Source: Bacteroidota bacterium (GTDB lineage Bacteria; Bacteroidota; Bacteroidia; B-17B0; Aurantibacillaceae). From it: a DNA stretch of 64,000 bases. Of this stretch, positions 8,718-17,535 are shown one piece after another. The notes below the pieces were generated by a model. The model saw nothing but the letters and a program-made list of their open reading frames with translations, did no database searches and had not been told where the DNA came from. The stretch covers positions 1 to 64,000 of the forward strand of contig JADJFB010000013.1 of the NCBI GenBank assembly GCA_016708845.1. Direction: 5' to 3'. A program made the position numbers and the translations under genes. Within the stretch, counting starts at the first letter, position 1, and the number at the start of each line of letters is the position of its first letter.

Positions 8718-9728
8718 TCAACAGCAAACAATGACTTTTATTGTTGGCATGGGTAGGTCGGGAACCACCATGCTAACTAATATGCTTAATTTAAATCCAA
8801 ATGTTATTGCTTGCCCAGAAAATGAATTTGTTATATTTTCAATGACTGATTTTAAAGATAAAGATTTTACAGATAAAACTGTAATAAATGAGTTTGTGAA
8901 TCTATTTGAATATAAGTTTAGTAAAATTATAAGTTTTTGGAAACCAGGTAAAGAACTCAAACAATCTATTCTAAACTTAAACAACAAATCATTTGCTAAT
9001 GTTTGTAAACAGGTATATCTAAACTATCCCTTTGTTATTAATAAACCCGAAAACGTAACCTGCATAGTAGATAAAAATCCCATATACTCGTTATACTTAA
9101 ATGAACTAAATACATTGTTCCCAAATTCTAAATATATCATATTAACAAGAGATTACAGGGATAATGCATTGTCAAGAAAAAAATATTCTGATAAAGAAAC
9201 ATCTATTTTTACACTAGGGGCATCCTGGAATTACTACTATAAGTGTATTTTTAAAAGCGTTAAAAAAATAATCTAAATCACTATATTATACGTTATGAAG
9301 ATTTAGTAAATAATCCTACTGATTCTCTCCATAAATTATGTGATTTTATGGGATTGAACTTTAATGATAAAATGTTGAATTTTCAAAATTTGGCGAAAGA
9401 CATTAAAAAATATATTGAGCAAAACTTACCTGAAAACGAATACAGTAAACTAAAATCCATGCATCATAATTTGGAAAATACGATTACTGAAAACAGAGTA
9501 AATGTTTACAAAAATGAACTATCTAAAGAAGAAATATCAATTTTAGATTCTATTTGTTACAAAACAGGCAATCAATTTGGTTATTTGCCAATCAACGTAT
9601 TGACTACGTCAATGTTTTTTAAATTTAGATTATTATTAAGCGAATTAAAAATAATTACCTATTACCATTTACACTCATTACTATTGAAATTACCATTAAA
9701 AATTAGACGATTTATTAAACTAAGTTGA
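8692..9728 (+). CDS. Sulfotransferase family protein 4 (one frameshift)
   Basis: The fourth paralog, about 345 residues when two frames are joined. It has IVGMGRSGTTMLTNML (P-loop), IVDKNPIYSLYL, ILTRDYRDNALS, then after a change of frame IIRYEDLVNNP and ENRVNVYKNELSKEEIS. The break is a 7-A run at 9262-9268; eight A would restore the frame through KNNLNHY. The start is unsure: TTG at 8692 gives a leader like those of the paralogs and overlaps gene 3 by 26 nt, while ATG at 8731 leaves almost no residues before the P-loop. Probably intact in the organism. Confidence 0.72.
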
Positions 9729-9736
9729 ATTAACTG

Positions 9737-11143
9737 ATGAATTTTGCTTCAATTCAATATTTATTTTTTCTAATAATTTGTGTAATTATATATTATACAA
9801 TCAGTAAAAGCTCTCGTAATTTATTTTTACTTTTCGCTTCCTATTTTTTTTATTCTTTGTTTGGTTTTGGGTTCACATTATTAATGTTAATTACAACTTT
9901 AATTACTTACTATTGCTCGTATTATAGTTACTATGCAAACGATATAAAAAAAAGAAAACAATTTTTCGCTATTGGGCTTAGTCTTGATTTATTAATTTTC
10001 ATTTTATTTAAGTACATTCATATTATTGATATAGATATAATGAATTGGCTTAACTGGTCTGTACAAAAACTACTTGTACTAATTGGCATATCATTTTACA
10101 CATTTAAAACAGTTGGTTATTGTATTGATCTATATAAACGCAAATACGAGCCTGATTCATCTCTATTAAGCTACGCATTATCGGTTAGTTTTTTTCCACA
10201 ATTAATTGCCGGCCCCATTGAAAAATCTATTTCTATATCAAAACAATTAAATAGCAACAAAATTTTTAATTCATCAAATGCAATTTATGGTACTAAATTA
10301 ATTTTATGGGGTTTATTTAAAAAAATAGTTATCGCAGATAGCATTGCATTAATTATTAATCCCGTATTTTCTGATATATACTCCTACAAAGGCTTAGATC
10401 TTTTTGTTTGTTGCCTTGGTTTTGCAATACAAATTTATGCTGATTTTTCGGGTTATTCAGACATTGCTATTGGATCAGCTGCCTTTTTTGGCGTTAAACT
10501 ACCTCCAAATTTCAACAAGCCCTATTTTTCAAAAAATTACAGAGAATTTTGGGTTCGCTGGCATGCTACATTTTCAAAATGGTTAAAAGAATATGTTTTT
10601 GATCCTTTAGGGGGGGTCGTAAAAAATAACCAACTAAAAACATTATTTAATATATTTCTATTGTTTTTAATAGTTGGCTTTTGGCACGGCGCTACATTAA
10701 ACTATATGATCTATTCACAATTTGCCTTTTTGTTTATTATAATAGATATTATTACTAAAGACATTAGAAAACGATTTATTAAAAAAATAGGCTTAGCTCC
10801 AAAAAGTATCATCCTAAACACAATTAATTATTTAGCAATGGTATTAATGATTACTTTTCTTGTTATATACTTCCGACCTCAGTCCTTTGGCGAATCAACC
10901 TATATTATTGACAACATTACTTCCTTTCATTTTCATCATTTAACCATAAAAAAGGTCCTATTTATTGGCTTATATATACTTGTATTAGAAATCTTTCAAT
11001 ATTTTCAAATCAATGCAAATGGTCATTGTTTTGAAAAAATAAATAACTTTTATTTAAGGGCTTGCATGTATTGCATTGTACTATTTTCAATAATACTATT
11101 TGGCGGTAGACCTGAAATCACGTTTCAATATTTTCAATTTTAA
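9737..11143 (+). CDS. MBOAT family O-acyltransferase (AlgI/DltB-like)
   Basis: A 468-residue multi-pass inner-membrane protein with about ten hydrophobic helices. It shows GISFYTFKTVGYCIDLYK, a SFFPQLIAGPIE segment, the DFSGYSDIAIG motif, RWHATFSKWLKEYVFDPLGG with His276, and VGFWHGA with the invariant catalytic His317. These are the hallmarks of the MBOAT enzymes that hand acyl (often acetyl) groups across the membrane to exported polysaccharides. It overlaps the following SGNH gene in a TAATG junction, the arrangement of AlgI-AlgJ and DltB-DltD pairs. It follows the four sulfotransferases by 8 nt and is probably in the same transcript. Confidence 0.85.
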   Translation: MNFASIQYLFFLIICVIIYYTISKSSRNLFLLFASYFFYSLFGFGFTLLMLITTLITYYCSYYSYYANDIKKRKQFFAIGLSLDLLIFILFKYIHIIDIDIMNWLNWSVQKLLVLIGISFYTFKTVGYCIDLYKRKYEPDSSLLSYALSVSFFPQLIAGPIEKSISISKQLNSNKIFNSSNAIYGTKLILWGLFKKIVIADSIALIINPVFSDIYSYKGLDLFVCCLGFAIQIYADFSGYSDIAIGSAAFFGVKLPPNFNKPYFSKNYREFWVRWHATFSKWLKEYVFDPLGGVVKNNQLKTLFNIFLLFLIVGFWHGATLNYMIYSQFAFLFIIIDIITKDIRKRFIKKIGLAPKSIILNTINYLAMVLMITFLVIYFRPQSFGESTYIIDNITSFHFHHLTIKKVLFIGLYILVLEIFQYFQINANGHCFEKINNFYLRACMYCIVLFSIILFGGRPEITFQYFQF

Positions 11144-12081
11144 TGGGCAATAAAAAAAAGATAGCAATACTTATGTTTATGTGCATTATTATACACATAA
11201 ACCTTTATGTGGCATATATAAAAATTAGTACTAAGAAAAACGAACATAGATTACAACTCCAAAATTACAAAGCCGTTACCGCCTGTAAAATTTTATTTAT
11301 GGGCGACTCGCATACTGTAAGAAGCCTAGATCTATCAAAAATAGACTCATCATATTCATTAGCATTTTATGGCGAAAACAACATGATGAATTATTATAAA
11401 TTAAAACATCTTATAGAAAACCACTACTGTATTCCAAAATATATTGTACTGCCGTGTGATATTGTAACACATACTTATGGCTTTAATCTAGCAAGAAACA
11501 ACAAGTCATTCTACTACGATTTTATTCCATTTTCTGAAGCCTCCAATTTAAGTAATAATTTATTTACGGCATATCTTGATTACTTTAAAGTAAAACTATT
11601 TCCATATATAGATTGGCAATATGCTTTAAACAAAGTAAATATGGACAGAGAAAAAAAATCAAAAATAAAATTTTCAAACTTACCTATTGATAAACAAAGA
11701 AAATCTGCTAGTTTTTTTATTGAAGATGAGCTACTAAAAAATAGAAATAAATCAAGTTTCTACAATTCAAGAGCTTTAAATTATCTACAAAAAACAATTG
11801 ATTTATGTAATCAAAAAAAAATTAAACTTATTTTTGTAAAGTTTCCACTAACAAAATTTATTTTTGAAAACATAAAAACAAATGTGGATAGCACTTATCT
11901 AACCAAAAGGCCATCTGAAATTATTATTAACAAAAACAATATTCCAATTTTAGATTTTGAATACATATACCAAAACAATACCGAATTATTTTTTGACACA
12001 CATCATTTAAATGCAAATGGAAAAGAAAAATTCACCGAAGTATTTAAACTTAAAATAGATAGTTTACTAAAAATATATTAG
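11143..12081 (+). CDS. SGNH-like acyltransfer partner of the MBOAT protein
   Basis: A 312-residue protein with a single N-terminal membrane anchor (residues about 7-27) and an extracytoplasmic domain. LFMGDSHTVR holds the block I Ser56 and DTHHLNANG near residue 288 holds the block V Asp-x-His pair, as in SGNH hydrolase-fold acyl transferases. By analogy with DltD, AlgJ and AlgX it should receive the acyl group from the adjacent MBOAT and place it on the exported polymer. Its start overlaps the MBOAT stop. Its stop overlaps by 4 nt the stop of the convergent hydroxylase gene, leaving no room for a terminator. Confidence 0.7.
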   Translation: MGNKKKIAILMFMCIIIHINLYVAYIKISTKKNEHRLQLQNYKAVTACKILFMGDSHTVRSLDLSKIDSSYSLAFYGENNMMNYYKLKHLIENHYCIPKYIVLPCDIVTHTYGFNLARNNKSFYYDFIPFSEASNLSNNLFTAYLDYFKVKLFPYIDWQYALNKVNMDREKKSKIKFSNLPIDKQRKSASFFIEDELLKNRNKSSFYNSRALNYLQKTIDLCNQKKIKLIFVKFPLTKFIFENIKTNVDSTYLTKRPSEIIINKNNIPILDFEYIYQNNTELFFDTHHLNANGKEKFTEVFKLKIDSLLKIY

Positions 12082-12797
12082 CCCTTCATGAAAACAGCTG
12101 TTACTGCTATTAACCATCTTCTACTCCATCTTGGCAAATGTTTGAAAAAATAGTTTTTTTGAAATTTTAACTGCCACCATAAAGTAGCGTTTACGTATTT
12201 ACAAATACTTACTTTCTCATCTAAAAACTCTTCTCTTAACACATCAATAATTAATATCCAACGCTCATCATTGGTTTTATTCCATACTTCATGATTGTAG
12301 GCGTCGCAAAAAGCAAATGTTTTTCCATTTTGCCAAGTAATGGTTTCAGTTCCAACTCTCATGCCAATTTCTTCAATGGTTCCTCTAGAGCGCAATGTTA
12401 AATGGCAACGATACATCACATTACTATCACCATCATGCGGTTTGATAAATGTATTAGGTTTTAGAATAGAAAACCCACATGAAAGAACACCTGGTATTTG
12501 ATTAATTATTTTAATCGTTTCTTTTGCTTGCAAACAGTTATCAGCATATTTTGAACCCCAAAATAGTAATGGAAATACCGACCACGCCGCTGGCGTTGAC
12601 GCTAAAGTTTGATTAAAGTATGGAACAATGTTTTTGTTTTGATGTTGTATAAGCAGTTCAAGCTTCTTTAAAATCACAAGATAATTATCTTCCAGTATAG
12701 CTTTCCAAGGTTTTTGAGTAATATCAAAAAAAAAGGGCTCACTTCCCTTATAATTGCCGTTTTCAACAAAAGAAAACCATTTTGGAATTACTTGCAT
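12078..12797 (-). CDS. Aspartyl/asparaginyl beta-hydroxylase-like dioxygenase 1
   Basis: A 239-residue soluble protein of the aspartyl/asparaginyl beta-hydroxylase family (2-oxoglutarate/iron cupins). It carries FIKPHDGDSNVMYRCHLTL, where the first His and RCHL are the conserved iron and substrate elements, then WQNGKTFAFCDAYNHEVWN with the second iron His, and a basic DERWILIIDVLREEF strand for 2-oxoglutarate. Bacterial members hydroxylate peptide or lipid side chains; the substrate here is unknown. The C-terminal basic patch with aromatic residues may touch the membrane. It overlaps its upstream paralog by one base. Confidence 0.75.
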   Translation of the reverse strand: MQVIPKWFSFVENGNYKGSEPFFFDITQKPWKAILEDNYLVILKKLELLIQHQNKNIVPYFNQTLASTPAAWSVFPLLFWGSKYADNCLQAKETIKIINQIPGVLSCGFSILKPNTFIKPHDGDSNVMYRCHLTLRSRGTIEEIGMRVGTETITWQNGKTFAFCDAYNHEVWNKTNDERWILIIDVLREEFLDEKVSICKYVNATLWWQLKFQKNYFFKHLPRWSRRWLIAVTAVFMKG

Positions 12798-13549
12798 TAA
12801 AATATTTTTAAAAAATTACAAAAATTAGTGGCCACAAGGGCAAAGGGACGAAGTACTTTTGCTATCAACGTAATATGAACTTGTTTTAAATTTAAAAGAA
12901 CTTTATGGTTTTCTGCTCTTTTTTGAAGGAATAAAGATGTTCTAACGGTTGAGCAAACTAGCTGTTTATGTTGCTTAAATTCATCCCTCAAAATGTCAAT
13001 TAAAAAAATATATCTGTCTTTACTACTATTATTCCACGCTTCATGGTCATAAGCATCCATAAAAACCATCCACTTATTATTTTCCCATGATCTCAATTCA
13101 TCCTTTACTCTGAATCCACAATTAGGTAGTCCTTCAGGTACATCAATTCCTATATGACAACGGTAAATTGCATTTGTATCACCACTATGCGCATGAATTT
13201 TGGAATTAGCTGTCAACAAATTAAAAGAAGAAGATATAATTTGCGGGTATCTATTTAATAATTCAGTTGTTTTAGGGAAATGTTTTTGATTTTTGAAAAG
13301 CTCTATACTCCAATTTTTTAAAGCAATTGTTTTCCAACTATTTTTTTTACTCACCATCGATGTATTAAAATAACTTTCTAATTGGTGATCCTTAAGATAC
13401 GCTTCTAGCTCTTCTTTAATAATATTTATATTAGCCTTTAAATCATTTGACCAATCAAAATTTACAGGGTCAATAAATCCCGTCTCTAAACCCGAATAGG
13501 TACTATTCAGATTATAAATACTAAACCATAGTTTTGATGATTGCTTCAT
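12797..13549 (-). CDS. Aspartyl/asparaginyl beta-hydroxylase-like dioxygenase 2
   Basis: A 250-residue paralog of the downstream gene with the same layout: KIHAHSGDTNAIYRCHIGI (first iron His and RCH), SWENNKWMVFMDAYDHEAWN (second iron His), and DRYIFLIDILRDEF. The stop TAA shares its last A with the ATG of the next gene, so the pair is translationally coupled. It is divergent from the third paralog across 114 nt that should hold both promoters. The substrate is unknown. Confidence 0.75.
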   Translation of the reverse strand: MKQSSKLWFSIYNLNSTYSGLETGFIDPVNFDWSNDLKANINIIKEELEAYLKDHQLESYFNTSMVSKKNSWKTIALKNWSIELFKNQKHFPKTTELLNRYPQIISSSFNLLTANSKIHAHSGDTNAIYRCHIGIDVPEGLPNCGFRVKDELRSWENNKWMVFMDAYDHEAWNNSSKDRYIFLIDILRDEFKQHKQLVCSTVRTSLFLQKRAENHKVLLNLKQVHITLIAKVLRPFALVATNFCNFLKIF

Positions 13550-13663
13550 AACGGTATCACCAAATTAACTAAATAAATCAAAACCAAAAAATAACTTATA
13601 TCAGTTTTATTATATTTTTTCAATTTGTTTTTTTTGTAACTTTAAGCATCAACTAAACGCTAC

Positions 13664-14332
13664 ATGATAACATCAGAATTTACTGAAAAAAATCCAAGTT
13701 TTTTTTATGACTCAAGTAGTTTTAATTTTCTAAATCCACTCATTACCAATTTTTCTGTAATCAAAACCGAACTGTTAAACTTAATAAATTCTGATGTTGG
13801 AGATCAATGGCTAAGAACATTTCCAGATTACGTTAGATCTGATAAACATAAGGCATGGAAAGTTTTTTCGTTTATTTTTTTTAATATGCAATTTCCATCA
13901 CATGCTCAACTTTGTCCTAAAACAGCTGAATTAATTTATAATATACCACAAATTTTATCTTGTGATTTCTCCTATATGGAGCCAAATACACACATACTAC
14001 CGCATAAAGGTTATAGTAAAATGGTATTACGTTGTCATTTACCGTTAATTGTTCCAAATGAAGAACTATGCGCTATAAGAGTAGGAAATGAAACGAGGCA
14101 TTGGAAAGAAGGAGAGCTGCTTATATTTGATGATTCATTTGATCATGAAGCTTGGAATAAAAGCAACGAAAAAAGAGTGGTATTAATGTTTGATATACCA
14201 AATCCTAAATGGGGATATACAGCACATGAAATTTCAAGATATAAAATTGAACATTTAGATGATCCATTTCTATTATCCCTAGCGAGTAAAGAAGAATGGA
14301 ATATTTTTTTGAAAAAGGAAAAATTGAATTAA
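13664..14332 (+). CDS. Aspartyl/asparaginyl beta-hydroxylase-like dioxygenase 3
   Basis: A 222-residue member of the same family on the opposite strand. Motifs are ILPHKGYSKMVLRCHLPL, HWKEGELLIFDDSFDHEAWN and KRVVLMFDIPNP; this copy has the most canonical motif set (PH, RCHLPL, FDDSFDHEAWN). It lacks the basic C-terminal extension of the other two. Its stop overlaps the stop of the convergent GNAT gene by 4 nt. Three paralogs within 2.3 kb imply several hydroxylation sites or substrates in the pathway of this island. Confidence 0.78.
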   Translation: MITSEFTEKNPSFFYDSSSFNFLNPLITNFSVIKTELLNLINSDVGDQWLRTFPDYVRSDKHKAWKVFSFIFFNMQFPSHAQLCPKTAELIYNIPQILSCDFSYMEPNTHILPHKGYSKMVLRCHLPLIVPNEELCAIRVGNETRHWKEGELLIFDDSFDHEAWNKSNEKRVVLMFDIPNPKWGYTAHEISRYKIEHLDDPFLLSLASKEEWNIFLKKEKLN

Positions 14333-14952
14333 AGAGTTTTACTTAACAAAGCGTTTACTTCATCTAAATTTTCATCACAAACTACACCATAATATTTTAG
14401 TGTTTGATGTTGCGGATTCAAAAGAGCTGCTGCTTTATTTAACTTGCCTCCACAAATCATATAATCTTCTTCAGATAATTCGTACAATTGATTCTCTGCA
14501 TCTTCTTGATTTGGCAGCAACTTATATCCTATTTGTTTATTGTATTGGATGGCTCTAGGATTATTTCTCAAAATTCTTGCCATCGATTTTTTACTAATTT
14601 TTAGGTGATGAAATATAAAATTTAAAAAACACAAAGTGCTATAAATCGCTACATAAGAATTTAAATAATGCTTGTCCCAAATAAAAATACCGCCCTCACT
14701 AAAACCTAATTTTGGGTTGTAATCTTTTGAATTAATTAAACCTACTTTTTTGTTTTCGTATTCAATAATAAAATAATAGTTTGATTTATTGTTAATGCTT
14801 TTAAACCACTTCACCTGATTTGTTGGAGTAATATAGTTGCGATACTCCATGTAGTTAGTAATAACGCTTTGATTACGCCAATACCTAACTAACTCAATGT
14901 CTTTTTCCTGAAGTCTGATTAACTTAACACCGTATTGCTCTAAGGTTATCAT
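14329..14952 (-). CDS. GNAT family N-acetyltransferase
   Basis: A 207-residue protein with the fold of GCN5-type acyl-CoA transferases, of the RimJ/PseH-like group. It begins with a strand and helix (VKLIRLQEKDIELVRYWRN), has a core strand YYFIIEYENKKVGLIN, and a downstream segment SMARILRNNPRAIQYNKQIGYK that matches motif B with the NxxAIxxYxKxGF pattern. It probably acylates an amino-sugar or amino group in the pathway. Its ATG overlaps in ATGA fashion the reconstructed stop of the glycosyltransferase gene, so it is the last gene of a coupled operon. Confidence 0.7.
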   Translation of the reverse strand: MITLEQYGVKLIRLQEKDIELVRYWRNQSVITNYMEYRNYITPTNQVKWFKSINNKSNYYFIIEYENKKVGLINSKDYNPKLGFSEGGIFIWDKHYLNSYVAIYSTLCFLNFIFHHLKISKKSMARILRNNPRAIQYNKQIGYKLLPNQEDAENQLYELSEEDYMICGGKLNKAAALLNPQHQTLKYYGVVCDENLDEVNALLSKTL

Positions 14953-15866
14953 AACACTTCACTTTCATTATAACTTGGGGAGTTGTTAATTGCTTTTAAT
15001 ACTTAGGTTAAATACTGTGCGATAATGCCAATACTAAAAATGATAAGTCCGGTTGAAAACATGATACTCACAATAAGCGAAGTATAGCCATCAACTTGGG
15101 TTTTTAATACCATTTTTTTATAGATATAAAATATTCCAATTACAAAATTTACAAGCGACAAACTAATACCGATGCGTGTAACAAACTTTAGCGGAAAAGT
15201 TGACGAGAACAAAATAACATTTGCCGTTAACGAAAATAGACTAAAGATGGTGTAGCGTTTTTTATCAATGAAATCTTTATTGGGTTCAATATCAATAAAA
15301 TCAATTTTAGAAGTGTACCACAAACATAATTCATCAATAAACACAAACTGTTTATGATTATCCGATAATTTTTTCGCTAAAGCGTTTGTTAATAATCTAA
15401 AACTACTACCTTTTCCTTTTTTCTTTCCTTCAACTTTTGATAATAATTTATAAATAAACGTTAACGCTTTTCTTAAAAAAGATTGATTTAATTTAGGATA
15501 AACGCCATATACTAAATCTGAATTTGTTTTTTTTTGCGATGCAATTAGCTTTTCAATAGAATTAGGATGCGCTTCTAAATCATCATCGATAGTTATAACG
15601 TATTTTCCTTTAGCGTATTTAAAACCACACATAGTAGCTCCATGTTGGCCAAAGTTTTTACTTAAATTAATAATGGTTGCAATAGCGCTGGAGCTTTTAA
15701 TTTTTTTTAATACCTCCCAACTTTCATCTGCACTACAATCATTTACATATATAATTTCGTAAGAATATTTGTTTTCAAAAAAAACACAGATGTTTTGGTG
15801 CAATAACTCAAGTGAGTTTGCCGAACCATATACAGGAACTACAATACTATATTCTATATTACTCAA
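14949..15866 (-). CDS. Family 2 glycosyltransferase, membrane-anchored (in-frame stop near the 3' end)
   Basis: A GT2 enzyme of the polyprenyl-phosphate type (GtrB/ArnC/DPM1-like). IVVPVYGSANSLELL and YEIIYVNDCSADESW form the nucleotide-binding half, IDDDLEAHPNS contains the DXD metal motif, and two C-terminal membrane helices follow. It likely moves a sugar to undecaprenyl phosphate at the cytoplasmic face. The start is TTG at 15866, overlapping the SDR stop by 4 nt. A TAA at 15003-15005 interrupts the frame, but the same frame continues with VLKAINNSPSYNESEVL and ends in a TGA overlapping the GNAT ATG, so the TAA is probably an error and the true protein is about 305 residues. Confidence 0.75.
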
Positions 15867-16254
15867 TTTTTTTTGCTATTTAATACAAGACCGCCATCCA
15901 TTTTTAAATCATAACTGGAGCGTGAAAATTAATATCAAACATTTCTTTAATATGCTCTGGCTTTAAAAATTTAATTGGCCAAGGATTTGTAATACCAGCG
16001 CAATGCACTACTCCATCTAAATTTGGAAGTGTTGCAACTAATTGTTTAATAACATCGTGATTAGTTAAATCTCCAACAAAAATTTGTGCTGGCGTTTCGC
16101 AAAGTTCTTTTGTTTTAATCAATTCGGCTTCGCTACGCCCTGTAATAATACAAGTGGCTCCTAATTTAGAAGCCTCAATAGCACATGATCTTCCAATGCC
16201 AGAAGATGCCCCTGTAATTAATACAACATGATTTTTTAAACTGAATTTATCCAT
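15863..16254 (-). pseudogene. Short-chain dehydrogenase/reductase, missing its central part
   Basis: The N-terminal half is a normal SDR: MDKFSLKNHVVLITGASSGIG gives the NAD(P)-binding TGxxxGIG motif, then GRSEAELIKTKE, GDLTNHD, and VVHCAGITNPWPIKF with the NAG-like strand. After DINFHAPVMI the frame stops. About 15 codons later, in the next frame, KMDGGLVLNSKKN appears, which is the usual SDR C-terminus. Roughly 100 residues including the catalytic Ser-Tyr-Lys are absent. This looks like an internal deletion of about 300 bp, in the assembly or in the genome. The ATG overlaps the stop of the ketosynthase gene. A complete copy would serve as a ketoreductase for the adjacent KASIII/ACP system. 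Confidence 0.7.
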
Positions 16255-17306
16255 TAAATCTCTAATATATCTGTACAAATTAAGTTATTAGTTTGTAATA
16301 TACAATTTCCCCAAGAGTAGCCTACGCCAAAACCGCTTAATAATAAACGTAGTGGCTTACTTTCTAGTTCGTGCTTTAATTTGTAAAGCATTGTTAAAGG
16401 AACTGAAGCCGAACTTGTATTTCCAAACTTATCAATAGAATATGGAACTTTATCGAGCTCTACTTTACATTTTTTTCTAATGGTTTCGTTAATCATTTTA
16501 TTAGCTTGATGCATCACAAAATAATCAATACTTGATTTATCAACATTACTTTCTTTTACAATTTTTTCGATACTAGAAGCAACTTCTTTTAACGCAAAAT
16601 TAAAAATCTCCATGCCGTCTAACACTAAATTAATAGGGCAACGAATAATGCCTTCGGCTATTTGAGTTTCAATAAAAGACGCTTCTGAAACATGATTTCT
16701 TGAACCTCCATCTTCAACAATAATAGATTTATAACCACTACCATCTGTAAATAAATTAAAAAACATAGATGGGGCATCTTTACTAAACTCTAAGGCTGTT
16801 GCAGATCCAGCGTCTCCAAATAAAGGATAGGTGCTTTTATCTTTATAGTTAACAGATAATGTTGATTTATCACCGGCAAGTAACAAGCCTCTTTTAAAAT
16901 TACCATTAGATAATAAATTTGAAATTACTTGCAAGCCGTAAATATATCCGCTACAACCTAAATTAATATCAAAAGCCATTAACTCTTTTTTTAGCCCTAA
17001 TTTATGTTGTAAAATAGCTGATGTAGCTGGCAAAAAATAATCAGGCGATTGAGAAACAAAAATTAAAACATCAATACTTTCTCTTTCCCAATTTAATTTT
17101 TCAATAATCGCATTGGCTGATTTTTCGCACATATCAGATGTAGCGGTTGTTTTTGATGCAACTCTTTTTTCTTCAACACCCGTATTTTTAACAAATGATA
17201 TGCGCTCTTCTTCAGTAATCCAATCATAATCCATTGTTTTAGCAACCTGTTTTGGTACACATACCGAAAGGCCTTTAATGGATATATGATTAACCGAATT
17301 AAACAT
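16254..17306 (-). CDS. 3-oxoacyl-ACP synthase III-like ketosynthase 1 (FabH-like)
   Basis: A 350-residue thiolase-fold condensing enzyme. The catalytic triad is visible: Cys in NLGCSGYIYGL, His in YFVMHQANKMI, and Asn in KFGNTSSASVPLTM. LFGDAGSATALE is the conserved loop following the active site, and GFGVGYSWG the C-terminal glycine strand. It condenses an acyl-CoA or acyl-ACP starter with a malonyl-type extender held on ACP. It overlaps the ACP gene by 8 nt and lies in an operon with a second ketosynthase, SDR and glycosyltransferase, not with fatty-acid housekeeping genes, so a dedicated acyl group for a glycan or lipid is more likely. Confidence 0.85.
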   Translation of the reverse strand: MFNSVNHISIKGLSVCVPKQVAKTMDYDWITEEERISFVKNTGVEEKRVASKTTATSDMCEKSANAIIEKLNWERESIDVLIFVSQSPDYFLPATSAILQHKLGLKKELMAFDINLGCSGYIYGLQVISNLLSNGNFKRGLLLAGDKSTLSVNYKDKSTYPLFGDAGSATALEFSKDAPSMFFNLFTDGSGYKSIIVEDGGSRNHVSEASFIETQIAEGIIRCPINLVLDGMEIFNFALKEVASSIEKIVKESNVDKSSIDYFVMHQANKMINETIRKKCKVELDKVPYSIDKFGNTSSASVPLTMLYKLKHELESKPLRLLLSGFGVGYSWGNCILQTNNLICTDILEI

Positions 17307-17532
17307 GTTTTGATTGAACTAGTTCATACAATTCTTTAACTGTATTTGTATCTTTTAAATCTTTTGCATTTAAAATCACATCAAAGTTTAAATCAACAAA
17401 TGCCACAACAATTAGGGCATAAATTGAACTCCAGTTTTTTATATCTCTATAATTTGTATCAGGTTTAAAAGTTCCAGGCTCAATGTCCTCGAATTCTTTT
17501 TCTAAATTAATTGTAAATTCTTCTAATGTCAT
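17299..17532 (-). CDS. Acyl carrier protein, specialised
   Basis: A 77-residue acidic four-helix protein. The usual DSL phosphopantetheine site is replaced by SSI: NWSSIYALIVVAFVDLNFDV, with Ser36 the expected attachment residue. The flanking hydrophobic helix and the C-terminal DTNTVKELYELVQ helix fit the ACP fold. It is placed 3 nt after ketosynthase 2 and overlaps ketosynthase 1, so it should serve this pair. The changed residue before the serine is unusual and may select a dedicated phosphopantetheinyl transferase or partner. Confidence 0.8.
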   Translation of the reverse strand: MTLEEFTINLEKEFEDIEPGTFKPDTNYRDIKNWSSIYALIVVAFVDLNFDVILNAKDLKDTNTVKELYELVQSKHV

Positions 17533-17535
17533 AAT

